From positions 3,348,001 to 3,412,000 of the forward strand of contig NZ_CP166730.1 in NCBI RefSeq assembly GCF_041320665.1: a stretch of DNA of 64,000 nucleotides, given 5' to 3'. The DNA is from Comamonas sp. GB3 AK4-5. Its GTDB lineage: Bacteria; Pseudomonadota; Gammaproteobacteria; Burkholderiales; Burkholderiaceae_C. Shown in pieces: positions 1 to 8,220 of the stretch. How positions within the stretch are numbered: position 1 is the first letter of the stretch; every line of letters starts with the position of its first letter. The notes beneath the pieces are model-generated. The model was given only the letters and a program-made list of their open reading frames with translations, did no database searches and was not told the origin of the DNA. Made by a program: the position numbers and the translations under genes.

Positions 1-439
1 TGAGCGTATAGCGGCCGGTTTTGGCATTCACCAGCAGCTCAAAGCGAAAGCGCTGGTCGTCGTGGCCGTTTTCGGCCTCACCCAGCACGCGCACGCGGCC
101 GTCGCCGGTCGGTACACAGCGCAGGCCATGCAAGCTGATCTCGGCGTGGTCGTTGTTGAACTCGGCAATGCTCAGCCCTTTTTCCACCGCCCAGTGCGCG
201 CCATGGTCTTCGCTGCGCACCCAGTCCACAAACAGCATGTCCTGACCATAGAGCTGGGCTTGTATGACGCGGAACTCGCCATGGCGCTCCCCCTTGCTCC
301 AGCTGCCGCAGCTCATGATCTGGCGGATGCTGGCCGGGTGGTAGTCCCAGATCTCTTCATAGCCCACCACGCGGCCCAGGGCCTGGGCCTGCAAGGCCGA
401 CAGCAGAAAAAACAGCAAGGCAGCGATTTGGGAAGTCAT
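1..439 (-). CDS. exported hypothetical protein, 3' end cut by window edge
   Basis: About 146 codons are open without a stop down to the first base of the window, so the C-terminus is missing. The first 20 residues form a Sec signal peptide: a short polar start, a hydrophobic core (AALLFFLLSAL) and a likely cut after AQA. The mature part has a Cys in 'IMSCGSW' and a second in 'LRCVP', which could form a disulfide, and a stretch 'SIAEFNNDHAEI' that I associate with small uncharacterised exported proteins of gammaproteobacteria and betaproteobacteria. It diverges from the PoNi-like gene. No function can be assigned. The start is the ATG that gives a proper signal peptide; no strong ribosome binding site precedes it. 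Confidence 0.7.
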   Translation of the reverse strand, partial: MTSQIAALLFFLLSALQAQALGRVVGYEEIWDYHPASIRQIMSCGSWSKGERHGEFRVIQAQLYGQDMLFVDWVRSEDHGAHWAVEKGLSIAEFNNDHAEISLHGLRCVPTGDGRVRVLGEAENGHDDQRFRFELLVNAKTGRYTL

Positions 440-544
440 GTGCTGAGTGTAAGAGCGCGCCCTGAACGGCCTTGCGACGCGACTGGGTAGCGCCTACCCC
501 ACACGCTCTGATAATGGCGCGTTCGGATTTTGCCCCCATCGCCC

Positions 545-1426
545 ATGCACACCGGCCTCTCTTGCTCCAGCCCTCTTGCTGACATCGTCCAGTACGCCGC
601 GGCCATCCGGCTCTCCGGCCTGCAGCCACGCCGCACCTTGAACCTGGCCGACAAAAAGGCCGATTGGAAAGCGGCCCTGGCCACGTTGCGGCGCTTTGCC
701 GCCAGCCCCGGCTGCCGGGCGCCGCTGCAGCTGCAGGCCCATGCCGCGCTGGAGAACTACTGGCAATGGCAAGCCGCCGGGCAAGAGGCTTGCCACTTGC
801 TGGTCTACGGCATCGACCTGGGCCTGCCCGCCGCCACGCTGCGCCCGCTCTATTTGGGCACGGCGGCGTTGTGGCGCGATGCGGCCACCGTGGCCGAGCA
901 TGCCCGCCAAGGCATGGCCCAGGCCACAGCTGCGCCCTATGGCATGCCCGCGCCCATTGCCACGCGCACGGCCGACTACCGCTATGCCGTGCTGCTGAGC
1001 AGCCTGGCCGTGCTGCTGGATGCACCCGAGGCCATTGCTGCCCTGGTGGAGCACACGCTGGGCTTGGACACCGACCGCCTGCTCGACTACCTCAGCGCCG
1101 CGGCACTGGAGCTGGAACAGGCCAACGACGATTTATTTCACCGCCGCCCCTATGGCGCGCTGGCAGCGTTCTTCGACCAGTTGGGCGACGCCCTGCCCGA
1201 CCCGCTGGTGGGCTATGTGCAAAGCCAGTACAGCGACTTTCACCGCCTCTCGCCCAAGCAGCAGAAAAAAGGCGGCCCCTGGCTGGGCACCTGGTATTGG
1301 GCGCTGGAGGTAGCGGCGCTGTCCGCCCTCTATGGCTGGGACGATGCGGCGCTGCGTGCCAGCCCCCACTACCCAGCCGATCTGGTGGACTTTGCGCGGG
1401 AGCGCCAAGCCCTCGATGGTCTGTAG
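545..1426 (+). CDS. PoNi-like (DUF1910/DUF1911) immunity-family protein
   Basis: A 293-residue, mostly helical soluble protein. The C-terminal part 'GTWYWALEVAALSALYGW' followed by 'DDAALRASPHYPADLVDFAR' matches the pattern I know for DUF1911, the C-terminal domain of PoNi proteins (W-x-E-A-A, a D-D pair, then YP-x-DLVD). The region around residues 80-170 fits the N-terminal DUF1910 helices. PoNi proteins neutralise PoNe DNase toxins delivered by type VI and other secretion systems. No PoNe toxin or secretion gene is visible in the window, so it looks like an orphan immunity gene or a domesticated relative. An ATG at 545 is preferred over an in-frame TTG at 530. It converges on the hydrolase gene with a 9-bp gap. 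Confidence 0.6.
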   Translation: MHTGLSCSSPLADIVQYAAAIRLSGLQPRRTLNLADKKADWKAALATLRRFAASPGCRAPLQLQAHAALENYWQWQAAGQEACHLLVYGIDLGLPAATLRPLYLGTAALWRDAATVAEHARQGMAQATAAPYGMPAPIATRTADYRYAVLLSSLAVLLDAPEAIAALVEHTLGLDTDRLLDYLSAAALELEQANDDLFHRRPYGALAAFFDQLGDALPDPLVGYVQSQYSDFHRLSPKQQKKGGPWLGTWYWALEVAALSALYGWDDAALRASPHYPADLVDFARERQALDGL

Positions 1427-1435
1427 CCTTGCCGC

Positions 1436-2227
1436 TCACTCCACGGCCTGCAGAAACTGCGCAATGCGCGCCACCATGCGCTCGGGCTGCTCGCGGTGGG
1501 GCACATGGCCGCCGCCGACCACAATCTCCTGCTCCACCGGCCCTGGCACCCAGGCCGCGATATTGCGGGGATGGGCCAGGGAGCCGTATTCGTCCTGCTC
1601 GCCATGGATGGCCAGCACCGGGCAGCGCACCTGGCGCAGCGCGGCCTCCAGGCTGTAGTTGGTAAAGGCCGGCGACAACCAGGTGTCCACCCAGGCCGAC
1701 AGCACCCAGGCTGCTTTGTCGCCGTGGTATCTGGCCAAACGCTCCAGCTGACCAGGCTGGGCAAACTGATCGCGTGCCACGCGAATGCCCTCCAAGGTTC
1801 GCTCTTCCACAAAGGTCTGGGCCGATGCGGTCACCAAGGCCACACATTGCTGCGGATAGGCCGCGGCCACATGGGCCGCCATGCCACCGCCCACGCTGTG
1901 GCCTAGGGTCACAAAGCGCTCCATGCCCATAGCCTGGCAGACCTGCGCAAAAGTCTCGGCCTCACGGGCCACAAAGTCGGGCGCCAAGGGGCCGGGAGCG
2001 GCATCGGACAGGCCAAAGCCCAGCCGGTCATAGGCAAGCACCGTGCGCTGCGTGGCCTGGGCCAATTGCGCCGGAAAGTCACGCCACAGCGCCACCGAGC
2101 CCAGGGAGTCATGCAGCAACACCACAGGAGCCAGCTTGGACTGGGACACGGGCACAGGCTGCCAACGCTGCGCCTGCAGCTGACCCTGGGCCGTGGGAAT
2201 GCGAAAAGTGTGAACGTTCTCGGTCAT
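1436..2227 (-). CDS. alpha/beta hydrolase
   Basis: This 263-residue protein has the features of the alpha/beta-hydrolase fold. The oxyanion-hole strand is 'VVLLHDSLGS' near residue 40, the nucleophile elbow is 'GHSVGGG' with Ser at about residue 111, the acid is in 'HGEQDEYG' near residue 210, and the catalytic His lies in 'VGGGHVPH' near residue 240. The overall pattern resembles small esterases, or 3-oxoadipate enol-lactonase and related carbon-carbon hydrolases, but the substrate cannot be read from the sequence. There is no signal peptide, so it is probably cytoplasmic. It stands alone, converging on the PoNi-like gene and diverging from the Mpo1-like gene. Confidence 0.85.
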   Translation of the reverse strand: MTENVHTFRIPTAQGQLQAQRWQPVPVSQSKLAPVVLLHDSLGSVALWRDFPAQLAQATQRTVLAYDRLGFGLSDAAPGPLAPDFVAREAETFAQVCQAMGMERFVTLGHSVGGGMAAHVAAAYPQQCVALVTASAQTFVEERTLEGIRVARDQFAQPGQLERLARYHGDKAAWVLSAWVDTWLSPAFTNYSLEAALRQVRCPVLAIHGEQDEYGSLAHPRNIAAWVPGPVEQEIVVGGGHVPHREQPERMVARIAQFLQAVE

Positions 2228-2368
2228 AAGACGGAAAAGACAGAAACCATCACGGCGGCCCTAGGCATTGCCCCGCTGGTGCTGCCCCATGGTCCGCCGT
2301 ATAAAAAGTGCAGGAGCGGCCCAAGGTCGCCCCGTTCTCACCAGCATAGCCTTGCCAGGAGCCATGCC

Positions 2369-2731
2369 ATGTCCGATGCGTCCTCACACACCTATGCCGC
2401 CGTCTCCGGCGTGACAGAGGCTGTCGATCCACGCAGCTTGCACAGCTTTGCCGAGTTCTACCCCTTCTACCTGAGCGAGCACAGCAACAGCAACTGCCGG
2501 CGCCTGCACTTTCTGGGCTCCAGCCTGGGCCTGCTGTGCCTGGCCGCCGCGCTGTGGTGGCGCCAGCCCTGGTTCGTTCTGCTGGGCCTGATGCTGGGCT
2601 ATGCCTGCGCCTGGATAGGTCACTTCGGCTTTGAACACAACCGCCCCGCCAGCTTTAAGCGCCCGCTCTACAGCCTGATGGGCGACTGGCGCATGTATGC
2701 GGATATGTGGCGGGGAAGAATAAGCTTTTAG
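2369..2731 (+). CDS. Mpo1-like / DUF962 membrane protein
   Basis: A 120-residue protein. Two hydrophobic segments ('LGLLCLAAALWW' and 'WFVLLGLMLGYACAWIGH') follow the motif 'FAEFYPFYLSEHSN', which is typical of DUF962. Yeast Mpo1 of this family is an Fe(II)-dependent dioxygenase of 2-hydroxy fatty acids, and its conserved histidines fit His in 'SEHSN', 'RLHFLG' and 'GHFGFEH' here. The bacterial role is not established. The start ATG has 'CAGGAG' a few bases upstream; a closely preceding ATG is out of frame. The stop codon is immediately followed by the dispersed repeat at 2732. Confidence 0.8.
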   Translation: MSDASSHTYAAVSGVTEAVDPRSLHSFAEFYPFYLSEHSNSNCRRLHFLGSSLGLLCLAAALWWRQPWFVLLGLMLGYACAWIGHFGFEHNRPASFKRPLYSLMGDWRMYADMWRGRISF

Positions 2732-2850
2732 CTCCCCCTGTGCCGCTGCGCGTCTTCCCCCTCTCTGGCGCTGCGCGCCGGAGGGGGACGGCACCAGCTC
2801 GGCGGGGAGGCCCTTGCGCGGTGCCCTTGGCTTGGGGCAGCGCCGAATTT
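2732..2850 (+). repeat. dispersed palindromic repeat, copy 1
   Basis: It begins at the base after the stop codon of the Mpo1-like gene. It contains complementary arms (CCCCCTCTCTGGCGC against GCGCCGGAGGGGG) and then 'AGGCCCTTGCGCGGTG'. A second copy with the same order lies at 7395-7510, also directly after a stop codon and in the same orientation to its gene. I recall similar elements in other Comamonadaceae genomes; function as a 3'-end or terminator hairpin is inference. Confidence 0.75.
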
Positions 2851-2879
2851 ATGCGTATGGGAAACACCTAGCGTTGCAA

Positions 2880-2969
2880 AGCGCTTGCTATGCGCTTGCT
2901 ATGCGCAAGAATAAAAAATGAGCATCAGATGCTCACCACCAGCGGATCTCAGGCCCTTAATGGCCTGAG
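2880..2969. repeat. tandem 11-mer and two hairpins in the Mpo1-like/yihY gap
   Basis: The 11-mer TGCGCTTGCTA occurs twice in tandem near 2880-2901. Two perfect inverted repeats follow: TGAGCATC-A-GATGCTCA (2919-2935) and CTCAGGCC-CTTAAT-GGCCTGAG (2948-2969). The second has an 8-bp stem and could stop transcripts from either convergent gene, although no clear T-run follows on either strand. Confidence 0.5.
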
Positions 2970-3024
2970 TTGCTTTCTCCATCTGCACAGCACGCTCACT
3001 TTTTGCTGAGCGCGCTCGACCCTC

Positions 3025-4323
3025 TTACGCGCTGGGTGCGGGCGTACCCACTTCGTCGCCGGGCAGGTTGCTGGGGATTTTGGGCAGGGCGGCACGCAGC
3101 AGGGCGCTGTCCCAGCCGGCGCCGGTCCACAGTGGGGCGGTGCTGTCGCTGCGCACCAGCAGCAGTTGCTCCAGCAGCGGCTCCAGCAAGGTGGTGTCGG
3201 GGTCGGCCAGCAGCACATAGCGCGGCTCGCCCTCTTCCAGGTAGGCCGTGCCTGCGTCGGGCATGGCACCCACCCAGCGCATGGTGGTCAGCACGGCCAG
3301 GGCCGGCTCCAGTTGCAGCCGATCCACCCGCAGCCGCTTGGCCAGGGCCTGGCAGGGCATGCCGCGCTGGGGCTGGCCGCGCAGCGGCTCCAGGGCGGCG
3401 ATGATTTCCAGCGCCAGCTCGAAGTTCCAACCCTGGTCATCGGCCTTGCGCCCCATGCCGGTGAGCAAACTGGGCAGATAGGCCGCGACCACGGCGCCCA
3501 GCAAGAAGATCACCCAGCAGACATAAATCCAGATCAGCAAAATCGGCAGCGTGGCAAACGTGCCGTAAATCACCGAATAAGTGGGCACGGCCACCAGATA
3601 CAGGCCCAGCACCTTCTTGGACAAGGCCATGCCCAGGGCCACAAACAGGCCACCGGCCCAGGCATGGGGCCAGCGCACCGGCGTGTTGGGCACATAGTGG
3701 TAGAGCGCGGCCATGGCGGTGGACAGCAGCAGGAATTCCACCGAGTTGAAGGCCCATTGCACAGGCTCGGGCAGCGCCACCACCAGGCCCTTGGAGGCCG
3801 ACAGCACGTACGAGGTGGTGGCAATGCTCACCCCCATCAGCAGCGGCCCCAGCGTCAGCACCGCCCAATACACCAGCAGGCGCTGGCCCAGCGGGCGCAG
3901 GCGCTGTACACGCCAGATGTTGTTGAGCGTGCGGTCCATGGTGAGGATCAGGCTGATCACCGTCACCACCAAAAAGCCCAGGCCCACCACGCCCAGTTGG
4001 CTGGCCTTGGAGGCGAACTGCATCAGATAGCCCATGACCTGGGCCGCAATCTCGCCGGGGATGAGGTTTTCCACCAACCAGCTCTGCAGCGTGTTCTCCA
4101 GCCGCGCAAAGCTGGGGAAGGCGGTGAACACCGACAGCAGCACGGTGAAGAAGGGCACCAGCGCCAGCAGCGTGGTGAAGGTGAGGCTGCTGGCCGTCAG
4201 GCCCAGGTTGTCCTGGGTGAAGCGGCGTTGCAGCGTGGCGAGCGTGTTGCGCCAGGGAAAGACTTTGAGCGTTTCGCGCAAATGGCGCAGGCGCGTGCGA
4301 GCACGGTGAAGGGTCAAGGGCAT
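3025..4323 (-). CDS. yihY: YihY/BrkB family inner membrane protein
   Basis: This 432-residue protein matches the YihY (UPF0761) family, once mislabelled as RNase BN. The N-terminal motif 'LGLTASSLTFTTLLALVPFF' spans the first membrane segment. Further segments run to about residue 285, including 'IYGTFATLPILLIWIYVCW', a strong family signature. The C-terminal ~130 residues are soluble and contain a winged-helix-like stretch ('CQALAKRLRVDRLQLEPALA'), as in betaproteobacterial members. The molecular function is unknown; family members are polytopic inner membrane proteins. It diverges from the DUF2069 gene with only about 21 bp between the two starts. Confidence 0.9.
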   Translation of the reverse strand: MPLTLHRARTRLRHLRETLKVFPWRNTLATLQRRFTQDNLGLTASSLTFTTLLALVPFFTVLLSVFTAFPSFARLENTLQSWLVENLIPGEIAAQVMGYLMQFASKASQLGVVGLGFLVVTVISLILTMDRTLNNIWRVQRLRPLGQRLLVYWAVLTLGPLLMGVSIATTSYVLSASKGLVVALPEPVQWAFNSVEFLLLSTAMAALYHYVPNTPVRWPHAWAGGLFVALGMALSKKVLGLYLVAVPTYSVIYGTFATLPILLIWIYVCWVIFLLGAVVAAYLPSLLTGMGRKADDQGWNFELALEIIAALEPLRGQPQRGMPCQALAKRLRVDRLQLEPALAVLTTMRWVGAMPDAGTAYLEEGEPRYVLLADPDTTLLEPLLEQLLLVRSDSTAPLWTGAGWDSALLRAALPKIPSNLPGDEVGTPAPSA

Positions 4324-4344
4324 GGCCTATATGATGCCAGCCCC

Positions 4345-4737
4345 ATGCAGTCCTTCCCCCAACAACAACCCGATGGTCCCGTAGCAGTCACCCGGTGGCT
4401 GGCCGTGGGCAGCGTGCTGGCCCTGATCGTGCTGTGCCTGGCCTGGGAGCTGTGGCTGGCGCCGCTGCGCCCCGGTGGCTCCTGGCTGGTGCTCAAGGCC
4501 TTGCCGCTGTGCCTGCCGCTGGCGGGGCTGCTCAAGCGCCGCATGTACACCTACCGCTGGGTCAGCCTGGTGATCTGGCTGTACTTCACCGAGGGCGTGG
4601 TGCGCGCCTGGAGCGACAAGGCGCCCGGCAATCTGCTCGCCCTGGTGGAAATCGCGCTGTGCCTGGTGCTGTTTGTGGCCTGTGCCGCCCATGTGCGACT
4701 GCGCCAACGCGCAGCCAAAGCGGCAGCAGCGGCTTAA
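4345..4737 (+). CDS. DUF2069 membrane protein
   Basis: A 130-residue protein with four predicted membrane segments: 'WLAVGSVLALIVLCLAWE', 'LVLKALPLCLPLAGLL', 'WVSLVIWLYFTEGVVRAW' and 'LLALVEIALCLVLFVACAA'. The third segment with '.YFTEGVVRAWSD' is the DUF2069 signature. No function is known for the family. The start ATG at 4345 lies 21 bp from the divergent yihY start, so the two genes must share a very compact promoter region. Confidence 0.85.
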   Translation: MQSFPQQQPDGPVAVTRWLAVGSVLALIVLCLAWELWLAPLRPGGSWLVLKALPLCLPLAGLLKRRMYTYRWVSLVIWLYFTEGVVRAWSDKAPGNLLALVEIALCLVLFVACAAHVRLRQRAAKAAAAA

Positions 4738-4902
4738 CAAATTCTTCAATGCCTTCTGGTCGGTGCCGCTTTCTGAGGCGGCCATACGGCGCTTGATGCC
4801 GCGCCTGAAGCGCCGTCTAGCCGTTGTGGGGCTGGATGAGGCGCCCGCTTTGCTGCACAGGCCCGCTCCAGCAGCCCCACCACGCCCTCAAACCCAAGGC
4901 AT

Positions 4903-5838
4903 TCACTCCACCACCATGCCTTCATAACGTGCCAGTTGCTGCACCTGCGCAGCCAGCGCATCAAACAGCAGTTGCGCGGCCGGTGACAGCGCGCGGCGCG
5001 GGCGCTGGATCAACAGGGTGCGGCGCAGAATCCGTGGCGCCTGCAGCACGCAAAAGCCCAGATCGCCCCGAGACGGGTGCATGGCCGTGAGCGCCGGCAC
5101 CAGGCTCACGCCCAGGCCCAGGCGCACGGCGTCAAACAGCAGGGCCGGGTTGGACACGCGCAGCGGTGTTTGCAGCACATTGGCCGGCATGCCCGGCGCG
5201 GCGGCCAGCAACTGGCTGATGGCGGTGTCCGTAGTCAGGCCCACAAAGGGCAGATGGGCCAGGTCGGTCGCCACCAAATGCTTGGCCTGCAGCAGCGGCT
5301 CGTCGGCCCGTGCCACCAGGCCTATGGCGTCGCTGACCAGGGGCTGTGTCTGCAACTCGCCGCCCGCGGGGTGGGCCGCCCCAATGCCAAAGTCCACCAG
5401 GCCGGCCTGCACGCGCTGGGCAATGCCCTCGGCGCTGTCTTCCACCAGCTCCACCTCAATACCGGGGTGCTGGGCCCGCAACTGGGGCAGCGCCGGCAGC
5501 AGCAACACGGCCAGCACCGAGGGTGCGGCCGCAATCCGCACACGGCCGCGCCGCAAGGCGGCCAGATCGCCCAGATGCTGCACGCCCTGCTCCAGCGCAT
5601 CAAAGGCCTGGCGCACATCCTGCAAAAAAGCCTGGCCAGCCGCCGTCAGCCCCACGGTGCGCGTGGTGCGGTCAAACAAGCGCATGCCCAGCGCCTCTTC
5701 CAGCTGGCGTATGGATTCAGACAGGGCCGACTGCGTGATGCACAGCTCGCGCGCCGCCGGGGCAAATGCGCCCTGGCGCGCCACCTCGTCAAAGGCGCGC
5801 AGCTGGCGCAGGCTGAGATTGTTCGGGAAAACCGGCAT
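4903..5838 (-). CDS. LysR-family transcriptional regulator
   Basis: A 311-residue LysR-type regulator. The winged helix-turn-helix occupies residues 1-65 ('LRQLRAFDEVARQGAFAPAA', then 'SALSESIRQLEEALGMRLFD'). The effector domain from about residue 90 starts with 'RGRVRIAAAPSVLAVLLLPA'. It diverges from the FAD-linked dehydrogenase gene at 5973 across about 130 bp, the usual arrangement for a LysR regulator and its target. The dehydrogenase substrate or a related hydroxy acid is therefore a plausible inducer; this is inference. The ATG at 5838 is chosen because it places the HTH at the usual distance from the N-terminus; an upstream in-frame start would add 13 atypical residues. Confidence 0.88.
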   Translation of the reverse strand: MPVFPNNLSLRQLRAFDEVARQGAFAPAARELCITQSALSESIRQLEEALGMRLFDRTTRTVGLTAAGQAFLQDVRQAFDALEQGVQHLGDLAALRRGRVRIAAAPSVLAVLLLPALPQLRAQHPGIEVELVEDSAEGIAQRVQAGLVDFGIGAAHPAGGELQTQPLVSDAIGLVARADEPLLQAKHLVATDLAHLPFVGLTTDTAISQLLAAAPGMPANVLQTPLRVSNPALLFDAVRLGLGVSLVPALTAMHPSRGDLGFCVLQAPRILRRTLLIQRPRRALSPAAQLLFDALAAQVQQLARYEGMVVE

Positions 5839-5972
5839 AACCAAGCAATTTATTCCGATTGTTCCGCAGTCTGCCATGGCCTAGGCTTGGGGTTTGGCGG
5901 TATCCCCCTCAACCCCATGTGCTGCGGGCTTAGGATGCACACCGTCTTTCTCCTCTCCCACCTTCTTCTGCC

Positions 5973-7394
5973 ATGACTTCCACTGCCCTGCTCGATACCC
6001 TGCGCGCCACCGTCGGCGCTGCCCATGTGCTGACCGAGGGCGACCTGAGCGCCTATGAACAGGACTGGCGCAAGCGCGTGCACGGCAAGTCCCTGGCCGT
6101 GGTGCGCCCGGCCAACACGGCCGAGGTGGCCGCCGTGGTCAAGGCCTGCGCAGCGGCCAAGGTGTCCATCGTGCCCCAGGGCGGCAACACCGGTCTGTCG
6201 GTGGGCTCCACGCCCGATGACAGCGGCCAGCAGGTCGTGCTGAGCCTGACGCGCCTGAACCAGGTGCGCCATATGGACCGCGACAACCTCACCTTCACGG
6301 TGGAGGCCGGCTGCATTCTGCAAAACCTGCAAGACGTGGCGGACAAGGCCGGCCTGCTGTTTCCGCTGTCGCTGGCGGCCGAAGGCAGCTGCACCATTGG
6401 CGGCAATCTGGGCACCAATGCCGGCGGCACCCAGGTGGTGCGCTATGGCAATACCCGCGAGCTGTGCCTGGGCCTGGAAGTGGTCACGCCCCAGGGCGAG
6501 GTCTGGGACGGCCTCAAGGGCCTGCGCAAGGACAACACCGGCTATGACCTGCGCGATCTGTTCATCGGCAGCGAAGGCACGCTGGGCGTCATAACCGCGG
6601 CCACCATGAAGCTCTTCCCCCAGCCTGCGGCCCAGCTCACAGCCTTTGCCGCCGTGCCCAGCATGGAGGCCGCCGTGCGCCTGCTGGGCCTGGCCCACCA
6701 GCATCTGGGGGCGGGCCTGACAGGCTTTGAGGTCATGGGCCAGTTTGCGCTGAGCTTGGTGGTCAAGCATATGCCGCAGCTGCGTGTACCTTTTACCGAT
6801 AACGCCGATGCGCCCTACTGCGTGCTGCTGGAGAACAGCGACAGCGAATCGGAGCAACATGCCCGCGAACGCTTCGAGCATTTGCTGGAGCTGGCGTTTG
6901 AAGACGGCTGCGTGCTGGATGCCGTGGTGGCCGAAAGCCTGTCCCAGGCCCACGACCTCTGGCATATCCGCGAAAGCATTCCGCTGGCCCAGGCCGAAGA
7001 AGGCCTGAACATCAAACACGATATTTCGATTGCCGCCTCGCGCATTCCAGCCTTTGTGGAGCATGCCGACGCCCTGCTGCAGCGCGAGATTCCCGGTGTG
7101 CGCCTGGTCAACTTCGGCCACCTGGGTGACGGCAATCTGCACTACAACGTGCAAGTGCCCGAGGGCGAAGACGGCAAGACGTTTTTGCGCGACAAGGAGG
7201 CCCTGGTCAACCACCTGGTGTATGAGGCCGTGGCCGAATTTGGCGGCTCGTTCTCGGCCGAACATGGCGTGGGCGCGCTCAAGGCCGACAAGCTGGAGAA
7301 ATACCAGTCACCCGTGGCCCTGGGCATGATGCGCGCCATCAAGAATGCGCTGGACCCGTTGGGGATGATGAATCCCGGTTGTATCTTGAAATAA
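5973..7394 (+). CDS. FAD-binding oxidoreductase, GlcD / D-2-hydroxyglutarate dehydrogenase type
   Basis: This 473-residue protein is a flavoprotein of the vanillyl-alcohol-oxidase fold. The PP-loop FAD-binding segment 'IVPQGGNTGLSVGSTP' is near residue 70, and 'TIGGNLGTNAGGTQVVRYGN' near residue 140. The C-terminal cap has 'NFGHLGDGNLHYNV' with metal or substrate-binding histidines, and 'EHGVGALK' near residue 430, which is conserved in D-2-hydroxyglutarate and D-lactate dehydrogenases. It probably oxidises a D-2-hydroxy acid and passes electrons to an ETF or quinone. No iron-sulfur domain is present, unlike GlcF-linked or YdiJ-type enzymes. The divergent LysR gene is its likely regulator. 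The dispersed repeat at 7395 touches its stop codon. Confidence 0.87.
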   Translation: MTSTALLDTLRATVGAAHVLTEGDLSAYEQDWRKRVHGKSLAVVRPANTAEVAAVVKACAAAKVSIVPQGGNTGLSVGSTPDDSGQQVVLSLTRLNQVRHMDRDNLTFTVEAGCILQNLQDVADKAGLLFPLSLAAEGSCTIGGNLGTNAGGTQVVRYGNTRELCLGLEVVTPQGEVWDGLKGLRKDNTGYDLRDLFIGSEGTLGVITAATMKLFPQPAAQLTAFAAVPSMEAAVRLLGLAHQHLGAGLTGFEVMGQFALSLVVKHMPQLRVPFTDNADAPYCVLLENSDSESEQHARERFEHLLELAFEDGCVLDAVVAESLSQAHDLWHIRESIPLAQAEEGLNIKHDISIAASRIPAFVEHADALLQREIPGVRLVNFGHLGDGNLHYNVQVPEGEDGKTFLRDKEALVNHLVYEAVAEFGGSFSAEHGVGALKADKLEKYQSPVALGMMRAIKNALDPLGMMNPGCILK

Positions 7395-7510
7395 CTCCCC
7401 CTGAGGCGCTGCACGCCTTCCCCCTCTCTGGCGCTATGCGCCGGAGGGGGACGACACCGGCGCGGCGGGGCGGCCCTTGCGCGGTGTCCTGGCCTAGGCA
7501 GCGCCAGTTT
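7395..7510 (+). repeat. dispersed palindromic repeat, copy 2
   Basis: It is the partner of the element at 2732-2850. It starts at the base after the TAA of the flavoprotein gene and shares long near-identical blocks: CTCCCCCTG, CTTCCCCCTCTCTGGCGCT, GCGCCGGAGGGGGACG and GGCCCTTGCGCGGTG. The same complementary CCCCC/GGGGG arms are present. Confidence 0.75.
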
Positions 7511-7580
7511 TATAGGCTGCGCGTGCCGCTCGCGGGCACAAAGCAAAGCATCAAGCGCTGTCTGACCACAGCAAGCCCGC

Positions 7581-8129
7581 CTACTTGGGCTGCATATCCT
7601 TGTGGTTGTCCAGCTGGGCTTGCACAGAGCTGGGCCAGGCGACGGTGGCGGCGGGGTCTTGCTTGTCTTGCATCTGGCCGGCGTGCAGCAGCCACACGCG
7701 CAGCGCGTTCTGGGCCAGGTCGATCACCACGGCCGCTTGCTCTTCGCCGCCTTCGTGCGGCTTGTTGCCGCTGATGTAGAGCAGCTCACCCTCTTGCTCC
7801 AGCGGGCCCGAGGTGTCCAGATTCGTCAGCACCACTTCGTAATCGGCGCCCAGCAAGGCCTGCAGCCGCTCGGCCAGTGGGCCTTGGCGCAGAAAGTCCA
7901 CGCCATCGCTGCGGTAGTGCCCCACCTGGGCGCGCAGGCCCTCCAGCGAAGCGGGTGCAGGGGCCGCAGCAGGGGCGGCCTCACTGGTCGCGGCAGGCAC
8001 CTCAGGCGCGGCGACCGGCGTTGCCGGAGCCGGCGCCTTGTCGCAGGCGACCAGCAATCCGCCGGCCAACACCAATGCGGCCCATGACCAGGGCTTGCGC
8101 ACCGCGCTTGTACCATTGTTTTGCACCAT
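7581..8129 (-). CDS. predicted lipoprotein of unknown function
   Basis: A 182-residue protein. The start at 8129 has an excellent Shine-Dalgarno (AAGGAGGTC) 5 bp upstream. A type II signal peptide ends in 'GGLLVAC', so Cys about 33 would be lipidated. An Ala/Pro-rich linker follows (residues ~35-70). The globular part includes 'VGHYRSDGVDFLRQGPLAER' and 'LYISGNKPHEGGEEQAAVVI', then a hydrophilic tail. The order of strands suggests a small alpha/beta domain of the kind found in exported proteins; I do not recognise the family. It diverges from thyA across 239 bp that contain an inverted repeat. Confidence 0.8.
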   Translation of the reverse strand: MVQNNGTSAVRKPWSWAALVLAGGLLVACDKAPAPATPVAAPEVPAATSEAAPAAAPAPASLEGLRAQVGHYRSDGVDFLRQGPLAERLQALLGADYEVVLTNLDTSGPLEQEGELLYISGNKPHEGGEEQAAVVIDLAQNALRVWLLHAGQMQDKQDPAATVAWPSSVQAQLDNHKDMQPK

Positions 8130-8191
8130 ATGACCTCCTTGTAAAAACAAACGGGAAGCATAGCAACAGGTGCGCACTGCAGCTGCATTCA

Positions 8192-8220
8192 ACAGCGTTT
8201 TGTGTCTGTGTTTACGCTGT
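8192..8220. promoter_or_regulatory. inverted repeat between the lipoprotein gene and thyA
   Basis: ACAGCGT and ACGCTGT form perfect 7-bp arms separated by a T-rich 15-bp spacer. It sits in the divergent intergenic region and could be an operator or simply a hairpin in a leader. The binding protein is unknown. Confidence 0.35.

Noticed and set aside
2948..2969. Hairpin CTCAGGCC/GGCCTGAG considered as a certain terminator
   Set aside because: The stem is perfect, but neither strand has a clear T-run after it. It is kept only as a hairpin within a repeat feature.
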